Shown: positions 50,201 through 61,510, counted from the stretch's first letter. The stretch: 64,000 bases of DNA from Oxytricha trifallax (GCA_000711775.1 ARYC01002517.1:1-64000), one strand, 5' to 3'. Translations and numbers: made by a program. Notes: a model not told the origin generated them from the letters alone.

Positions 50201-52105
50201 GTATCACAACACAAAAAGAGCATTTCAACCTTAACTCGACAAGAAAATGATTCTCACCTGCATAAAATTCTTGATGAGTATTAACCAGAGATTTTTGCAC
50301 AAAAATAAAAGATACTGCTTTCCCCTAATAAACGTAAGGAATTCGCTCTATTGCAAATGTTGCAAGAAAATGTTGAAGGAGACTCTACTGATCTTATTAG
50401 AAGTATGATTAAATAATATTTTAAGTAAAAAGCAAAAATAATGTAACAAAGGTTATTTTTAAGTGGTTTAATTGAGTTTATAAATTAATATTAAGTACAA
50501 ATTTTGAAATTAAAAAGGCATAGATGTAACTAGGGAGGATAATTCAGGGTGCTGAAGAAATAGCTATAGTGTTAAACGATAGAAAACATATTGAAATAGA
50601 ATGCATGCCAGATTTCATGAGTTTTGTAAAAATACCAATCAGAGGCTATAGTTCTCCTTGTATCTTTAAAATATTCATTAAGTACTTCTATTAAAGATTT
50701 ATTTAATATAAGTATCATCCACATAAAGCAACAAATTATGGAGTAACCAAAAGACTTACCTAAAAATTAATAAAGAAATTTTGAGATATACCTGAGTTCA
50801 AGTACTGCACAGCCCTCTTCCAAAGGTCATTAATTCAGATACAAAAATGTAAGTTTGAAGTTATTAAATTCCATATTTTTAAACAAATTTTAAATTTTCT
50901 CATAGGCACATAAGATAACTTATTATGGACCACCTTCAATGACTGGAATAAATACCTCCGAGGTATTCAAATTAGATAACTTGTAATAATTACATACATA
51001 AATATAACACATTTTATCTAAATCATAATATAATTTATTTTTTGATGAAGTGCATTAGAAAGTATTACTGACAATCATTAAAAAGAAGAAAGATAAATCT
51101 AAGTTATTCAAACTTTAAAACATTAGTCATGACGTGAAAGAAGCTGTCTTAATGTTGATGAAAATTTTATTAACTATTTAAAGCATGCATCGTAATTTTT
51201 CGAATGGAGAAGGAAAAGGCATCAAGTCAAAGTTAAAGTAAGCCTTTTATAATAAATCAAAGTGTTCTTATAGAGATCAATTGAGACTATTTTAAATCTA
51301 AGAAGAAAAGACTAGTTTAATGAAGTTATTCAATAATCATACTCTATCAATTCTCATGAAAAAACAAATAATATTGAATACAGAGATCGAATAAAGAGAA
51401 ATCTTAGAAACAAATTACAACTAAAATTATCAAGTTGGGGCTGCTTCAAAATCAAACACTGTTTAACCATCATCTAGAAGTGGAGCTAAACCCGGTTAAT
51501 AATTGAAAACTTAACTCTCCACTATTTAACAAATAAAAACTTAAAAGTAATTGAAGCAGCAAAAAACTCTTTAGAGCTAGGGAGACTCGTAATTGAAGCC
51601 AAAAGGAGATAAAGATAAGCAATTGTTAATATAAAAAGTCAAATCATAAGTTTAGAAAAAGCTAGATACTATGCTGGAGTTGACACTTTCTTAAAATTAA
51701 AGTCAATAAGCCTAGAATTCTAATGTCTAAGACACATTTTTGACTTCATTAACAGGCGCTTCATAAATTGATCATTAATTGCATACTCAGGAAACCAATA
51801 ACCATACCAGGAATTATTTAAATATTTTGTCCCAAAAGTATAAATTCCAATTAAATAATTTATTTTATTTTAAAAGTATTATCTTTATAAACCACACTAA
51901 ATCATCATTCAACCTACTTTCTTAAGAAAAAGATGAGCAAGAATTATTTGCCAAACTTTTCAAGGAAATTTCAAACCTTAATATAATTATTGATGAAGAT
52001 TTTTGGAATCCTCCCTAGATTAAATATTGGCCTTCTCTGAAAATGATGAAGGATCTTATCAATATAGCTTGCAACACTAAAAATAAGCTTGACCTTATAT
52101 TTTGA
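38278..52105 (+). CDS. Large Gln/Asn/Ser-rich protein, gene split by the 9.8-kb transposon
   Basis: Start ATG 38278 (MEQYSTYQQQQKNFQYVMRN), stop TGA 52103-52105. Segments at about 38278-38390, 38555-38720, 38800-39245, 39345-39665, 39740-40040, 40180-40294, 50174-50440, 50510-50870, 50905-50995 and 51040-52105. The N-terminal half is low complexity (Gln, Asn, Ser). The C-terminal half is helical and more ordered (EVHQKVLLTIIKKKKDKSKL; ELFAKLFKEISNLNIIIDED; WPSLKMMKDLINIACN). Pointer AACTCTA at 40288-40294 and 50174-50180 joins NLNS to KKSILTHVSQHK in frame, removing 9,886 bp. No family recognised. Confidence 0.7.
40309..40409 (+). repeat. Left 101-bp inverted repeat of the 9.8-kb element
   Basis: Identical to the complement of 50013-50113, from AACCCCAATACATATATGCG to ACTTATTAT. 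Preceded by an extra C4A4 unit. Confidence 0.95.
40438..40769 (-). CDS. 89-aa transposon-encoded protein
   Basis: ATG 40767-40769 (MTAGKRDMKSTLLQDLRAKA), stop TGA 40438-40440 only 29 bp inside the inverted repeat. A 62-nt intron (40606-40667, GTAGTTAAG...AAAAG) separates SVHERDYGPLNSTI from REVQNECPMNLANDATQL; without it the CDS is 270 nt, a multiple of three. Basic, no recognised motif. Position beside the inverted repeat might suit a DNA-binding accessory, which is a guess. Confidence 0.55.
40812..40828. repeat. Internal G4T4 telomere-like repeat in the element
   Basis: GGGGTTTTGGGGTTTTG, 43 bp upstream of the 89-aa ORF start and pointing toward the same end as a right-hand tip. Not accompanied by the element's or TBE's inverted repeat. 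Confidence 0.7.
40850..43604. other. 2.7-kb AT-rich region of the element with a GC-rich island
   Basis: Above 80% A+T with many AAATTTG/CAAATTT-type motifs (41220-41480), no credible coding except the island at 42262-42510. Could be a nested insertion or a non-coding spacer of the element. Confidence 0.5.
42262..42510 (+). other. GC-rich island, possible coding segment
   Basis: About 250 bp near 47% G+C inside DNA of about 18%. One plus frame is open from before 42262 to TGA near 42521, with IEHNTSRLAAKTNPESTKVH and ending TLVKQFES. Other frames are also partly open, so coding is not proven. No similarity recognised; it could be a lone gene segment, a captured gene piece or a structured RNA. 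Confidence 0.35.
43605..45234 (-). CDS. IS630/Tc1-like DDE transposase of the 9.8-kb element
   Basis: Cuts and joins the element ends. ATG 45232-45234 (MESSSKKRQSKLVEFFQQEE), stop TGA 43605-43607. Three short introns were placed: 45058-45080 (23 nt), 44396-44438 (43 nt), 43735-43762 (28 nt). Removing them leaves 1,536 nt, 511 aa plus stop. Acidic Ser-rich N-terminus, a helical HTH-like middle (LNCQQIMKRLGISYYKLRRY), then the DDE core: IINIDES, VIMIDNAPYHRS and LAPAELMYSWIK with the three acidic residues. Close in style to the TBE 42-kDa transposase but longer. Divergent from the 297-aa gene across a 25-bp gap. Confidence 0.88.
45235..45259. promoter_or_regulatory. 25-bp divergent gap between two start codons
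   Basis: Only 25 bp separate the ATG of the transposase (minus) and the ATG of the 297-aa protein (plus). Promoter elements for both must lie in this gap or inside the opposing coding sequence. Confidence 0.5.
45260..46229 (+). CDS. 297-aa coiled-coil transposon protein
   Basis: ATG 45260 (MNYFGAGRKSACGNRIMRRH), stop TGA 46227-46229. Introns 45592-45635 (44 nt) and 45938-45969 (32 nt) leave 894 nt, an exact multiple of three. Exon 1 includes INVQELAQKCKSKKELYNFL. Exon 2 has HIEGLTVQDFLDYARDIPRL and DWVHLDRQWICDLLYTLDTD. Exon 3 is a basic-then-coiled-coil tail (KRKRTRDEIEEVKYYETALK). TBEs carry a gene of unknown function (22-kDa) beside the transposase; this may be its counterpart, by position only. 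GC content is higher than in the flanks. Confidence 0.75.
46369..49341 (-). CDS. SecA-like DEAD-motor ATPase carried by the transposon
   Basis: ATG 49339-49341 (MNPAQERDQLAELKNEAL across two introns), stop TGA 46369-46371; roughly 880 residues. N-terminal helical part, then GIGNGKTLICIAIAILIAL (Walker A-like, about 47598-47612), VFILSKNEHLVQRDFKRY (matches the SecA N-[DE]-x-L-x-x-RD region), VLVDEYDWIMFDG (Walker B, about 47330), VMGFSGSN (cf. GMTGT) and a FPTLDKLQ...YPDVFVS stretch as in the SecA cross-link region. C-terminal coiled coil. Introns placed include 49291-49306 (16 nt) and 49250-49271 (22 nt); two joins (near 48450 and 47400) remain unresolved. SecA-like proteins occur in ciliates; role in a transposon unknown. 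Confidence 0.65.
49342..50012. other. Right subterminal region of the element
   Basis: No coding recognised. Contains local repeats of ACTGGATTCTTAAA (near 49374 and 49423) and related CCAGTGGATTTAAA (near 49465), followed by a moderately GC-rich stretch with GCGGACCCGC palindrome (near 49566). Such subterminal motifs often bind transposase. Confidence 0.4.
50013..50113 (-). repeat. Right 101-bp inverted repeat of the 9.8-kb element
   Basis: Exact complement of 40309-40409, ending ...TGTATTGGGGTT. Only one G4 block is present here, against two C4 blocks on the left. Confidence 0.95.
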
Positions 52106-52260
52106 ATATATTAAAAGTTTAAATTATATGACAGACATAAAATCATAATTAATTCGATTCCATTTAATTTCTTGATTCATTTTATTACTAATGAAATATT
52201 TTTATTATGAAAAATTGCAATGATATAATTTTTTCGAGGAACATATTAGTATTATAATTA

Positions 52261-54023
52261 TCAAACTTAGTTTGACTAGTCTTCTTTTTCAATGAGTTAT
52301 TCTTAAATTTAAGACGTTTATTGACTTTTGGGCCCTTTTTTATCATTTGTCTTACAAGACCATAGTAAAATAATCTTGACTATTTTGTAAAATTGAAAAA
52401 TATAAGCTGGAACTATTACCAGGCCTACAAGAGCGACCGATATACCAACTACAAGGGGAAGAGTAATCCCTGCTTCTACGATGTTGAGTAGAATGATATA
52501 TTTGGAAGATTTAACATTAATGTTTGAGCTTAAAAATATTTAATTCCATAAAGAACATAGTAGTCAAGGTCATTGTTAAAGGAAGCAGTAAAAAGTTTAT
52601 TATCATAAAAACCAAGATAGTGCATCTTCCCTTTGGGGTAACTATAGCAAAGATTATACGATTAAATAAAACTTACATAGCATTCCTGGACAGCCAAAGG
52701 GATTGAAAGGTAAGTAATGACCATATATATTATAATTTATCCACAAAGCCAGCACCATTTATTTTAGCACTGAGCACATGTCATATGATTGCATAAAATA
52801 TCCTAATAAGCATGTATTTTTACTAAGTTTCTTTTCAACTCTGACTCTGCATTTAGGACAATTTTGAAAATCACTATTCTTAAACCAATCTCCCAGCTCT
52901 TCAGCAAGTACATCTTCACACTTTTTCCCAACATGCCTCGCCCATGAAATTTGGCATTTACCACAGAACTCGAACTTGCAATGCTCACATTTATAGTCTT
53001 TTTATTTTTTCTTGTTAAACCTGGTGATTTTATTGCAAGCTGGATTGGGACAATATCCTCTTTTTGAATCGATCATAACTTCAAGATCTTACTTGAATTC
53101 TTTGTATTTATCTAACTGCTCTGTGGATAATAGTTTTTCTAAGAGCTTAAACTGAAGTGCCTTCCCACATCCATATTCTGGGCAAATTAGCTTCGTAATC
53201 TAGCGAGTTGATATCAATTGATCTAGATAGGCAATTACGCAATTTTTACAGAATTTATGGTGGCAATTGTCAATATCTAAGAATTCTGATTATCCCATAG
53301 AATCATAAACTATATATCTATAGTGAAACACAAATTTGAGTTCAATCTATTAATTAAATTCGTTAAGTTTAACAGATATTACAGTAGATTTAAACCTCAT
53401 TATTTTACAATGAAATTTCTTAAGTTTCATGTTAATCTGGTGCAAAACTTTGATCTAGCACTTTTGGCTAGAGCTGAGATATAATGGATTGTTTTTTCTT
53501 ATCACCTGCAAAACTTAACTAAATTATATGTATTACATATAGAATTAAAACTTTCCTGAATAATTTTAGTGTAGCTCACTCTTCTCATAAATACGAAAGG
53601 ATTGTTTTAATGATGTTCGCTGGCCTATTCATTGCAAATGTAACATTACGTATTCTGATCATCATTAAGATTCAAATTATATTTGTTATAGATTTGAAGC
53701 CGCTTTACCTAACTAATTGGAAATCCCATTTCTATAAGTTACCTCACAATTAAAACATAGTTGATATCTATACCTTAGACACTATTGCTTTTTTATCCCT
53801 ATGAATTTTATGACAAGCGTTGACCATTAATAATTTTCTTGTTCTACTAGTTTTTATGAACAACAGTGCTTTGATATTTACGAAGATAAAGTTCGTCGAA
53901 AAACACGTCATCAGTATTTTGATTAATTGATACGTCACTTTGATTTTTCATTAGTAAGGGTGTTGTAAGAATGGGTGATAGAACAGCCTGATTTTTGAGA
54001 AGTTATTGATCTTTGTTATCCAT
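52261..54023 (-). CDS. RBR-type E3 ubiquitin ligase with membrane segments
   Basis: Ubiquitin transfer by RING-between-RING mechanism. Start ATG 54021-54023 (MDNKDQQLLKNQAVLSPILT). A UBA-like stretch (LIEMGFPISQVKRLQIYNKY) precedes RING1, which begins QCYICNEQ and continues after a segment break at NCHHKFCKNCV and CPEYGCGKAL. The IBR has GYCPNPACNK and CEHCKFEFCGKCQISW. RING2 has CPKCRVRVEK, CNHMTCAQC with the catalytic-type Cys, and WCWLCG. Two hydrophobic segments follow (ILVFMIINFLLLPLTMTLTT; VGISVALVGLVIVPAYIF), then a polar tail to TGA 52261-52263. Resembles membrane-anchored RNF19/RNF144-like ligases. Confidence 0.88.
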
Positions 54024-54132
54024 TAAATATATTGAAATTATATCTAAAATATTATGATTAATAAAATTTCAGCGCACTCTACACATAAAATCACATATAG
54101 AGCATGTCTAAGGAAAAGTTATTATAATATAT

Positions 54133-55394
54133 TCAAGACATTAGACAGTATTTGATAATTTCTTTATTGGGCTTATTTTCATATTCATAATCAATCTTCC
54201 TCAACTTTCTATTAGTAAACGAAAAAGTCATGGCAGTTTGTATTAGAGTATCAGGATTTATTTTCTCAACTATTTTCTTGATGTTTACATAGATCATATC
54301 CATTTCCATATTCTATGCCAGAATTTCTTATTATACCAATTTTAGCAAAGCAAGAGCAACTCTGTATTGAATTTTCCTGCCTTCGACTAAATAAATATCC
54401 CAAATTCTCAGGATACATTCATGCGGTAGGCTAGAGGAAAATATAGTCATAAACCATTGAGTAGAGTATAATTGAGGGGTTATGCTGTTATCTAGTAAGT
54501 GCTGAAATAGCTTTGGCATGAATTTCTTCATTAAAGTTAGGTGAATGTAGTAGGCTCTGGCTAAACCTGGCATCTTAGTTTTGAAATATTCTCTGTGATT
54601 TGTAGGACCATAATGCAATGCAATCATACAAGCGAATGCGTCTTCTTCATCAAGTTGAGTCAAAAACATGCCAGCCATATATCCCATACCTTGCATATAA
54701 CCGATCTCTGGGTCATGAAGGGAAAGCGCTTTTAATACACAAAACAAAGTTTTTTATCCTTTACCAAATCTATCTTTGAAAAATGTGTGATCAGTAAAGG
54801 TTCTTGTTACATCCTTAAAAATTGTCTTAATGTTATATCTGTCACCTTATTGGGCAATCAAACTTTGATAATATTGGGATTTGTCTTTACCATCGAGATA
54901 TTTATCTGGCTATAATAGTATTTTCCATGCAAAACCTCTTATACTACTCGGTATGCCTTTTCTTACTCTTCGCTTATAAGTTTTATATTGCTTCATTTTG
55001 GGATCTGTCTATAGCATATCCATCCATTTTTGTACTCTAACATTTTCTCTTTTTAAGTCTTCTTGAGAATTTGAAGATGAATTGTAAATTAAATACAGTT
55101 TATTTAGCCTATAGTATAACATCTAAACATTTTATCCTTTAAATATTAAGCCTTGTTTTCAAAATATGAAGGGGATTGCTTTTCAACAGATATCTGGAAT
55201 TGAGATTTCGACAAACCTGACATCCCCTAGAAATCAGATATCGAGTCTCTCGTCGAATTATCACTGAGATTAATAGATTTCGCCTTCTTTAGATTCAAAG
55301 TTTCCTAGATAAAGCCAAATTTATCTGTGATCACCACCTCGTCAGGGTTTGAATTGAAATATTCTGAGGAGCAACTTTAATTGAAAAATTCCAT
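54133..55394 (-). CDS. TBC-domain Rab GTPase-activating protein
   Basis: Stimulates GTP hydrolysis by Rab GTPases in membrane traffic. Start ATG 55392-55394 (MEFFNQSCSSEYFNSNPDEV), stop TGA 54133-54135. TBC landmarks in order: RKGIPSSIRGFAWKILL, IFKDVTRTF with the Arg finger, GYMQGMGYMAG with the Gln finger, HYGPTNHREYF, QWFMTIFSSSLPHECILRIW and WDIYLVEG. One IES lies near 55150-55070, between the Ser-rich N-terminus and the TBC domain. About 370 residues. Confidence 0.9.
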
Positions 55395-55477
55395 TATCTA
55401 ATCATTGCTGTACATTGACAATTTTACTTTAATCAAAAGTTACATTAAACTTTGTCATAATTGTTGCTCATTAATTG

Positions 55478-55877
55478 TCAATGGGATATTATTTCAATTG
55501 TAAAATAATAAATTTTACTTTCTTAATTTAATCCTTCAATTTTTAGCTCATTCAGCATAAATCGTTTTTGACTACTACTGTTTCCTTAAGATAATTTATT
55601 TGAGGTAGTAATTATTATTAATTTAAAATTTATAGTTTTTTTTAATGCTTTTGTTTATGACATTTATCTGATAATCAAATTTTTTAGAAATACTTATTAT
55701 ATATTTGAGCCTCTATATAAAAATATGTTATAAACCCCATAAATAATCTTTTTAAACGCTTTCCATATGCGATTCAAAGTTCATTTCAATCATTGACTCG
55801 ATTAAATCTTTATTTCTTACTTAAATAAATTCCTTCTGTTTATTACTGTCAGAGAGTTTTCTTTGGCTTTTTTCCAT
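55478..55877 (-). CDS. Small protein of unknown function
   Basis: Start ATG 55875-55877 (MEKSQRKLSDSNKQKEFIQV) with a helical first segment to about 55740. A second segment at about 55600-55478 (SNKLSQGNSSSQKRFMLNEL) ends at TGA 55478-55480. An IES of about 120 bp separates them. Around 90-100 residues, no domain seen. Confidence 0.45.
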
Positions 55878-56386
55878 TTAAATATTTTTATTATATTTTA
55901 ATGTTTACTTTCACAAATTCCTAAGGATCCTTATAGGTATAAAGTAATTATTAATGTAAAGCGGCTTCTGTGTATTCATAAGATTACTATGGAAATAGTT
56001 TAAAACTTAAAAATTAAGTAGTTAGGAACATTAAATATTTTATAATTTTTAATGCATAAATACAATAGTGATCTAAACGAAGCAGCTTAGCTGTTATAAA
56101 TATATGAATTATTTGAAATAAATTCTAATTATTTTTATAATTATGATTATAACAAAAGATGAGAATGGGAAATACACTCATTATTTTACGCCAAGGCAAT
56201 CCACCAATAATAATGATGATCAAATCTTTTACAATTTTTATAGTTGAAAAGACATCTGGATGCAATCAGATTCAATTTTATAAGTTTTTATTTATACTAT
56301 GAAAAAATCTATTATTTGTGGTTCAAATTGCGGATATGGTCATAATATAAAATCTTAACATGTACAGTATTAGTTTTTATTAACTT
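55878..56386. other. AT-rich spacer
   Basis: No coding or repeat recognised between the two minus-strand genes. Confidence 0.5.
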
Positions 56387-58173
56387 TCAGTGTTCTTTAT
56401 CGGTGTTTATTAATTAATTGAATTATAAAGATATAAAAATACAATATAAATTAATTATTAATTTTTAAAAAGGTGTTGCTCTATTTATGGGATAATTCAA
56501 ATTAAACGAGTCGTTCTGTGGTATTTCAGCGAGTAGATTTAAAAGAGCCAATATAGCGGTGAAGCTTTTGATTATTCTACTCAACCATATAAATAAATCA
56601 TAAAAATTGTAAAACTTATTATTGAGTTAAAGAACATTGATATTTATCAAGATTAAAAAAGCATTGATTTATTTGATCTCTGTAAGTGATTCTATAGGTT
56701 TGAGATTTTCGTACCTCAATCGTTTTTCTTCAATTTAAGCAAGTCCCTCAACACCAAACTACATCAACTTATGTCTCTAAGCTTCGTCCATAAACTAGTC
56801 TTCTTCATTGTATATTATTTATTTATTAAAAACCGTAAATGTCCATCAATATTTAATTGATTCTCGTAATTTTTTAGGAATTTAATTGTTTTAAGCATTG
56901 TAAATAATTTTAAAGTTAATGCTAATTTCAAGCATGCTTTATTTTGCACTTGTTAAAGTATCTCAATAAGACAGCTCTGATAAATATAAGTTTGAGATTA
57001 GAATTAATTTTATAATAAATACATACTTCATCAAAATATTTCTTAAGCAAGATCATCCTGGCTTTATTTATGTGTAATACTCTTGTGAATGTCTGTTAAA
57101 TAGAAATTACTATAAAAATTAGTTTGATTATATGATGAAATTTACTTTTTTCGTAGTATTAGACGAATTTGTTTTTTATTGTTGCTTTTTTCATGTACTA
57201 CTTCAGAAATTAATTTAAAAAAAACGTAAGTCTTTTAATTTATAACATTTTTTATATTCAATTTACAAATGCATGCACAATAGTTTGAGATTAAGAGTAG
57301 TTATTATCGTATTACGTTGTAACTTTAAATGAGAAGCATCTATAGTGAATAATTATTATGAATTAATGCCACTTTTTTTTAGTTTTAACTTACTATTTTA
57401 GCGTCTCTCTGATACGAAGCTATCTAGTTTCTCCTCTTCTCAAAATTTGTTTTCTAAAGATTCTTTAGAATTTTCTAGCTAGCCAATTTTATCGAATTAA
57501 TAGTCGGTGTTCATACCTGTTTCTATCGAAATCATGATACAGTCTTTTCATGATTAAAAATTTAATAAGTCTAAAAAATTATAAACTTTATCTCTAAAAA
57601 GAATTGCTATGATTTGATGCTAAGCAATTAAAGTTATAAGCATAGCTTTTCGTTGCATCTCTTAACTTAAGTTAGCCATCTCAATTTTAAGTTTTTCTTA
57701 ATTTTGTCTATAAATTATCCATCTATTAGCATGCATAATTTTCGACTTTCTATATTCTTAGTCTAATTGCTTTCTTCGCTCCTCAGCTCTTTCGTGTTTC
57801 TTGTTTTCATATGAAACTAAAAGCAGTCTCCTTTCTTTGCTGTAATCAAGCCATTATTAAGCCAGATCTAAGTTCCTAAGCAAATACTTGTTTATATCCT
57901 CAGGGTCTTAAGACTCGAATTTCTTATGCTTAAGCTCTTGCAGGTAGGCAAAGAACTCTGCTCTTTTCCCATGATCATTCATAAATAGGGCAATTTTTCT
58001 TTGAAGATCTAGTTAAATTTACTTTCTGGTTCTACCTTTTAGGGTAAAAGAATCAGGATCATAAATCGAAGTAGGGCCGCCATTTAATTGAGAAGCTTGA
58101 GATAGAGGGTTTGCTGATTTTAAAGCATCTCGTTTCTTTTATTTTGGTTTTTATTCTAACTCTTGTACATCTA
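56387..58173 (-). CDS. Basic coiled-coil protein with IQ-like motif
   Basis: Minus strand. First clear segment (58173-57600) codes a charged helical region (YLQELKHKKFESQDPEDINK; YENKKHERAEERRKQLDQEY). A 68-nt GT-AG intron joins FRDK to NRYEHRLLIRQNWLARKFQR, which looks like an IQ calmodulin-binding helix. Later segments: TFTRVLHINKARMILLKKYF, then across an intron (GTATGT...ATCAG) SCLIEILQQVQNKACLKLAL, and IIYNEEDQFMDEAQRHKLMQ. The last part has LSRIIKSFTAILALLNLLAE; TGA 56387-56389. The start was not found; an upstream exon ending near 58210 is possible. Possibly ciliary or cytoskeletal, by composition only. Confidence 0.6.
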
Positions 58174-58329
58174 TAAGATAGTAAAAAATTAAGCTATAGA
58201 ACACATACCGACTTTAAAACAGCAAGATAAAGTAAGTTTTACATAAAAGTCTGTTTCAATACCAATAAACAAGTTATCTAATAAAACTAATTTGCATTTA
58301 TAAAAGAAATAAACATAATTTTAATTAAT

Positions 58330-59949
58330 TCAGAATTTAACTGAGCAAGTCCTTTTTACTTTACGGCCACCTTTTCTTGGAGTGTCGTCATCTTCTTGGT
58401 CAGAAATTTGACTTTAATCAACATCTTTAATATCACTTTTAACTATTTCTGATTGATTTAAGTTTTCTAAAATGCCTTTAAACTGTTTCTCTCTTTCAGG
58501 CTGTGACTTTCTCAAGAAATCTTTTAATATATTATTATATGATTTAATAAAATCTTCCTCATCTATTAAGATGATATTCCATCCAAAGAGTCCTTCTAGA
58601 ATATCTTTCTTCAAATCAACACTTCTCTTAAGGATTGGCTCATCCTCTGCTAAAGTGTTAATGTAGCAATGCTTGTTCATTACTAAAAATCCAGTTAACT
58701 CAATGTCTTCAGGTTTATTATTAAGTTTCTTGCTTCCGGACACACATGCAATATTAATAAGTGTCATTAAATCGTCTGAGAGGTTAAGTTTAATTTCTTT
58801 GAAAAGCTTACTAGACTTGATGTACTTTTAAAGTTCGGATGTTAATTACTAACTAGATTTAGTTGCTGGCTCTTCATTTATGAATTCTTCTCGTTTCTGA
58901 GCTGAGATATCACTTAAAATTTTCTTATAAATTTGATCAAGGTTTATCAACTCTAGATTTTGCCCCTTTCCTTCCCAGTACATTTGAATCAAACATAGAA
59001 GTTACTTAAAAAGATGGAAATTTCTGGCTGATAAAGTGTTAACATCTATGTCATTTACGAATTTAAGATTTTCTTCATTGATAATTGTTTTATCTTCACA
59101 AGCTTTCTCAATTTGCATCAAAGACCAGAAAATTTATATTTTCTCGCTTTGATTTTCAAATTCTGTGTTAAGCTTACCTAGCTTAGAGCACTCTTAAACA
59201 ATGAAAACAAATTTCTTTGCAATCTCATGTTGTTAAAATTCAATTAAATTGCATAAAGTAGAAGCGAAATGTTCTTTAGGTATATCATAGATGGAGTGTC
59301 TGATTCTTCCCAATAATTCTGCCATAAATTTGGTGTTTTCTTTTGCAATTTTAGCTGGCTCATAAGGACTAATTCTTACCAATATATTAAATGTTCTGCA
59401 CAGATCCTCTGTTGGAAACTTTTTGTCTCTAATGACTTCAGATATTTTTTGAATGAAAGCCAAATAAAGCTCCTCAGACATTGTGTTATCATAAATATAG
59501 CTGACTTCTGGAAATATCTCAAAAAATCTAAGCATATCAGAGTACTTGATTCCTCCCTCCTCATAGATAAAAGTCACTATTTTATTAATTACTCTATCAT
59601 AAAAATCGCCAGAGCCATATCCCAGCTTATAATAGCTCTGCATAATTTTAACCAAGTAATGAGGGATAAATTCGTCAAGCTTTGAAAGCACTACTCTGTC
59701 TAGCTTCGCATAAGCCTCATCGTTTCTGTAATCTAAATTTTACATGCTTTCTATGGCAAATGCTACTCCTCTTGGCTTCATAGAGGGAGCTTTCTACCTT
59801 ACTCTATCAATTAACTTCTCTATGGTTAAACGCTGATATTCTGGTAGATCTTAGAGTTTGAGGTTTTTCTTGTTTTCATAAAGAGACTTCTGGTTTCTAG
59901 AAAAACTCCAGATCAAAGTCTCAAGTTGTTTTATAGTTAACTCATTCAT
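58330..59949 (-). CDS. RAP-domain/FAST-kinase-like protein, probably mitochondrial RNA-binding
   Basis: Single uninterrupted CDS, ATG 59947-59949 (MNELTIKQLETLIWSFSRNQ) to TGA 58330-58332, 539 aa. All-helical repeats fill the first 400 residues (DEFIPHYLVKIMQSYYKLGY; FYDRVINKIVTFIYEEGGIK). The C-terminal RAP-like domain has LAEDEPILKRSVDLKKDILE, then GLFGWNIILIDEEDF, where the W and the beta hairpin match RAP domains of mitochondrial RNA-processing proteins. A basic tail (RKGGRKVKR) ends it. Unlike its neighbours it has no IES. Related in style to the next upstream gene. Confidence 0.65.
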
Positions 59950-60267
59950 ATTTAGGGGGAGATGATATGGTTATAAAAATACTAATATATATTATCAATT
60001 TTTTTAAAAAGTATTATCAATAGACTTTTAATGAATAACTTATGAAATAGATAAAAAGCTTAATGATAAATTATTTTGATAATGACTTAAATTATATCCG
60101 TAATCAAAGAAAAACTAGAATTATTATTTTAGACAAATAAATTAGTTTTAATAATTTGTTATCTTACTATTATTACATAATTTTCAAAGTTTAAGTTAAT
60201 TTTTTATTATAACTATAAAATAGAAGATGAAATCATGTTTATAATAATTAAATTAAGAGAGATATAA
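59950..60267. other. AT-rich spacer
   Basis: Between two similar minus-strand genes. A fusion of the two was tested with the repeat TAATATATA found on both sides, but that join breaks the frame. Confidence 0.45.
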
Positions 60268-61510
60268 TCATTCTAAAATGTATCCATTGATATTTATTGC
60301 TAAAGTTTTATATATTAGAACCTCTAACTCTTTGTTTTTCAATTGATATAGTGATAGTCCCTTCACTAAATCAGTAAACTCTTGCAAATTTTCTGCATTA
60401 AATTTTTCCAATAAAAATCTCTCAAGCTCCTCGTGAAATTTGTTGGTGCCAATATTAACTGGAAGAATATTTTCTGCAACTTTGCAGAGCTCTGAAAAGC
60501 TAATCCTACCCTCGTGTAACCCCTAATGTATATGCTTCTCCATCGCTTCGTAAAATCCATAGCCATTTTTATGAACATTGGTTGACTTGCTTAAATTCTT
60601 TGCTATTTCCACCATACTATCTACACTTAACTTGTCAATGCCTCTCGTCAATAATTTTTCAACAATATGACTGTAGAAAACTGCTGTGCCTTGGTCTATA
60701 GAGGAATATCCAGTTAAAATTTTCTCTAGGAACTCGGTTTCAATACCAATTGGTGAATCTGTTATAGTTTCTTCTAAATCATAAAAGAATTGCTTTGTAC
60801 CCATCCCTGAGACACCAAAGGCATGCATAACTGAAGCTAATTATTCATTATTTAAACTGTTTCTTCTCTTAAAAAGTTCCTTCTCTAAAGGTAACCAGAT
60901 TAAATGATCCTTAAAGTAATCTCTCTGTAAAAGTAAAGTTTTTGTAACTTAAACAAGAGTAGTGGTTAAAAACTATGGAATTCTCTGTATAATGTTTCCT
61001 ATAAATACCTCATCTACAGCCCTTTAATTAGATTTTAGCATAATTTTCAAGCGCTTTTCTGGCATTTCAACTATTTTCTCAAGAGTTTTATATAATTCGA
61101 TTTCTGAGAGCTTATGAGGGTTTTTAATGACATTCATAGGTTTATCTGCCCATTATTTGTCTAAGAGAGTTTATGAACCAATTTTCTCAATTCTGTCTTG
61201 ACTCATATTTGTCATATATACTTTATCATCTTTTTTGTGCAATTATTTGCCCTTTAAGTCGTTATTCAATGCTTCTATTGACTTTTTAATTTCATTTCTT
61301 CCTTCAATATTAATAAAAAGCAATAAATTAAAGAATACAATAAACTTAATTATGCATTAAATTTAAATAAATGCCTATAATATGAAATCCTGGTTTCTAA
61401 CTCTACCTTCCTTTATTATCATACTGTTGTGATAAGTATCTTTTGTTGCTAAAATTAAACAATTTATCTAGAATCGCTTTATTTATCGAAGTCTTTATTA
61501 TGTTGTTCAT
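60268..61510 (-). CDS. Helical-repeat protein, probably mitochondrial
   Basis: Start ATG 61508-61510. The N-terminus (MNNIIKTSINKAILDKLFNF...NKRYLSQQ) looks like a mitochondrial presequence. An IES or intron lies at about 61310-61380. The rest is helical repeats: LSEIELYKTLEKIVEMPEKR, TTLVQVTKTLLLQRDYFKDH, AVFYSHIVEKLLTRGIDKLS, to TGA 60268-60270. About 390 residues. The repeats resemble those of FAST-kinase-like proteins and of the downstream gene, but no RAP domain was seen. Confidence 0.55.

Noticed and set aside
59990-60330. Fusion of the two mitochondrial genes through TAATATATA
   Set aside because: The repeat occurs on both sides, but joining there shifts the reading frame.
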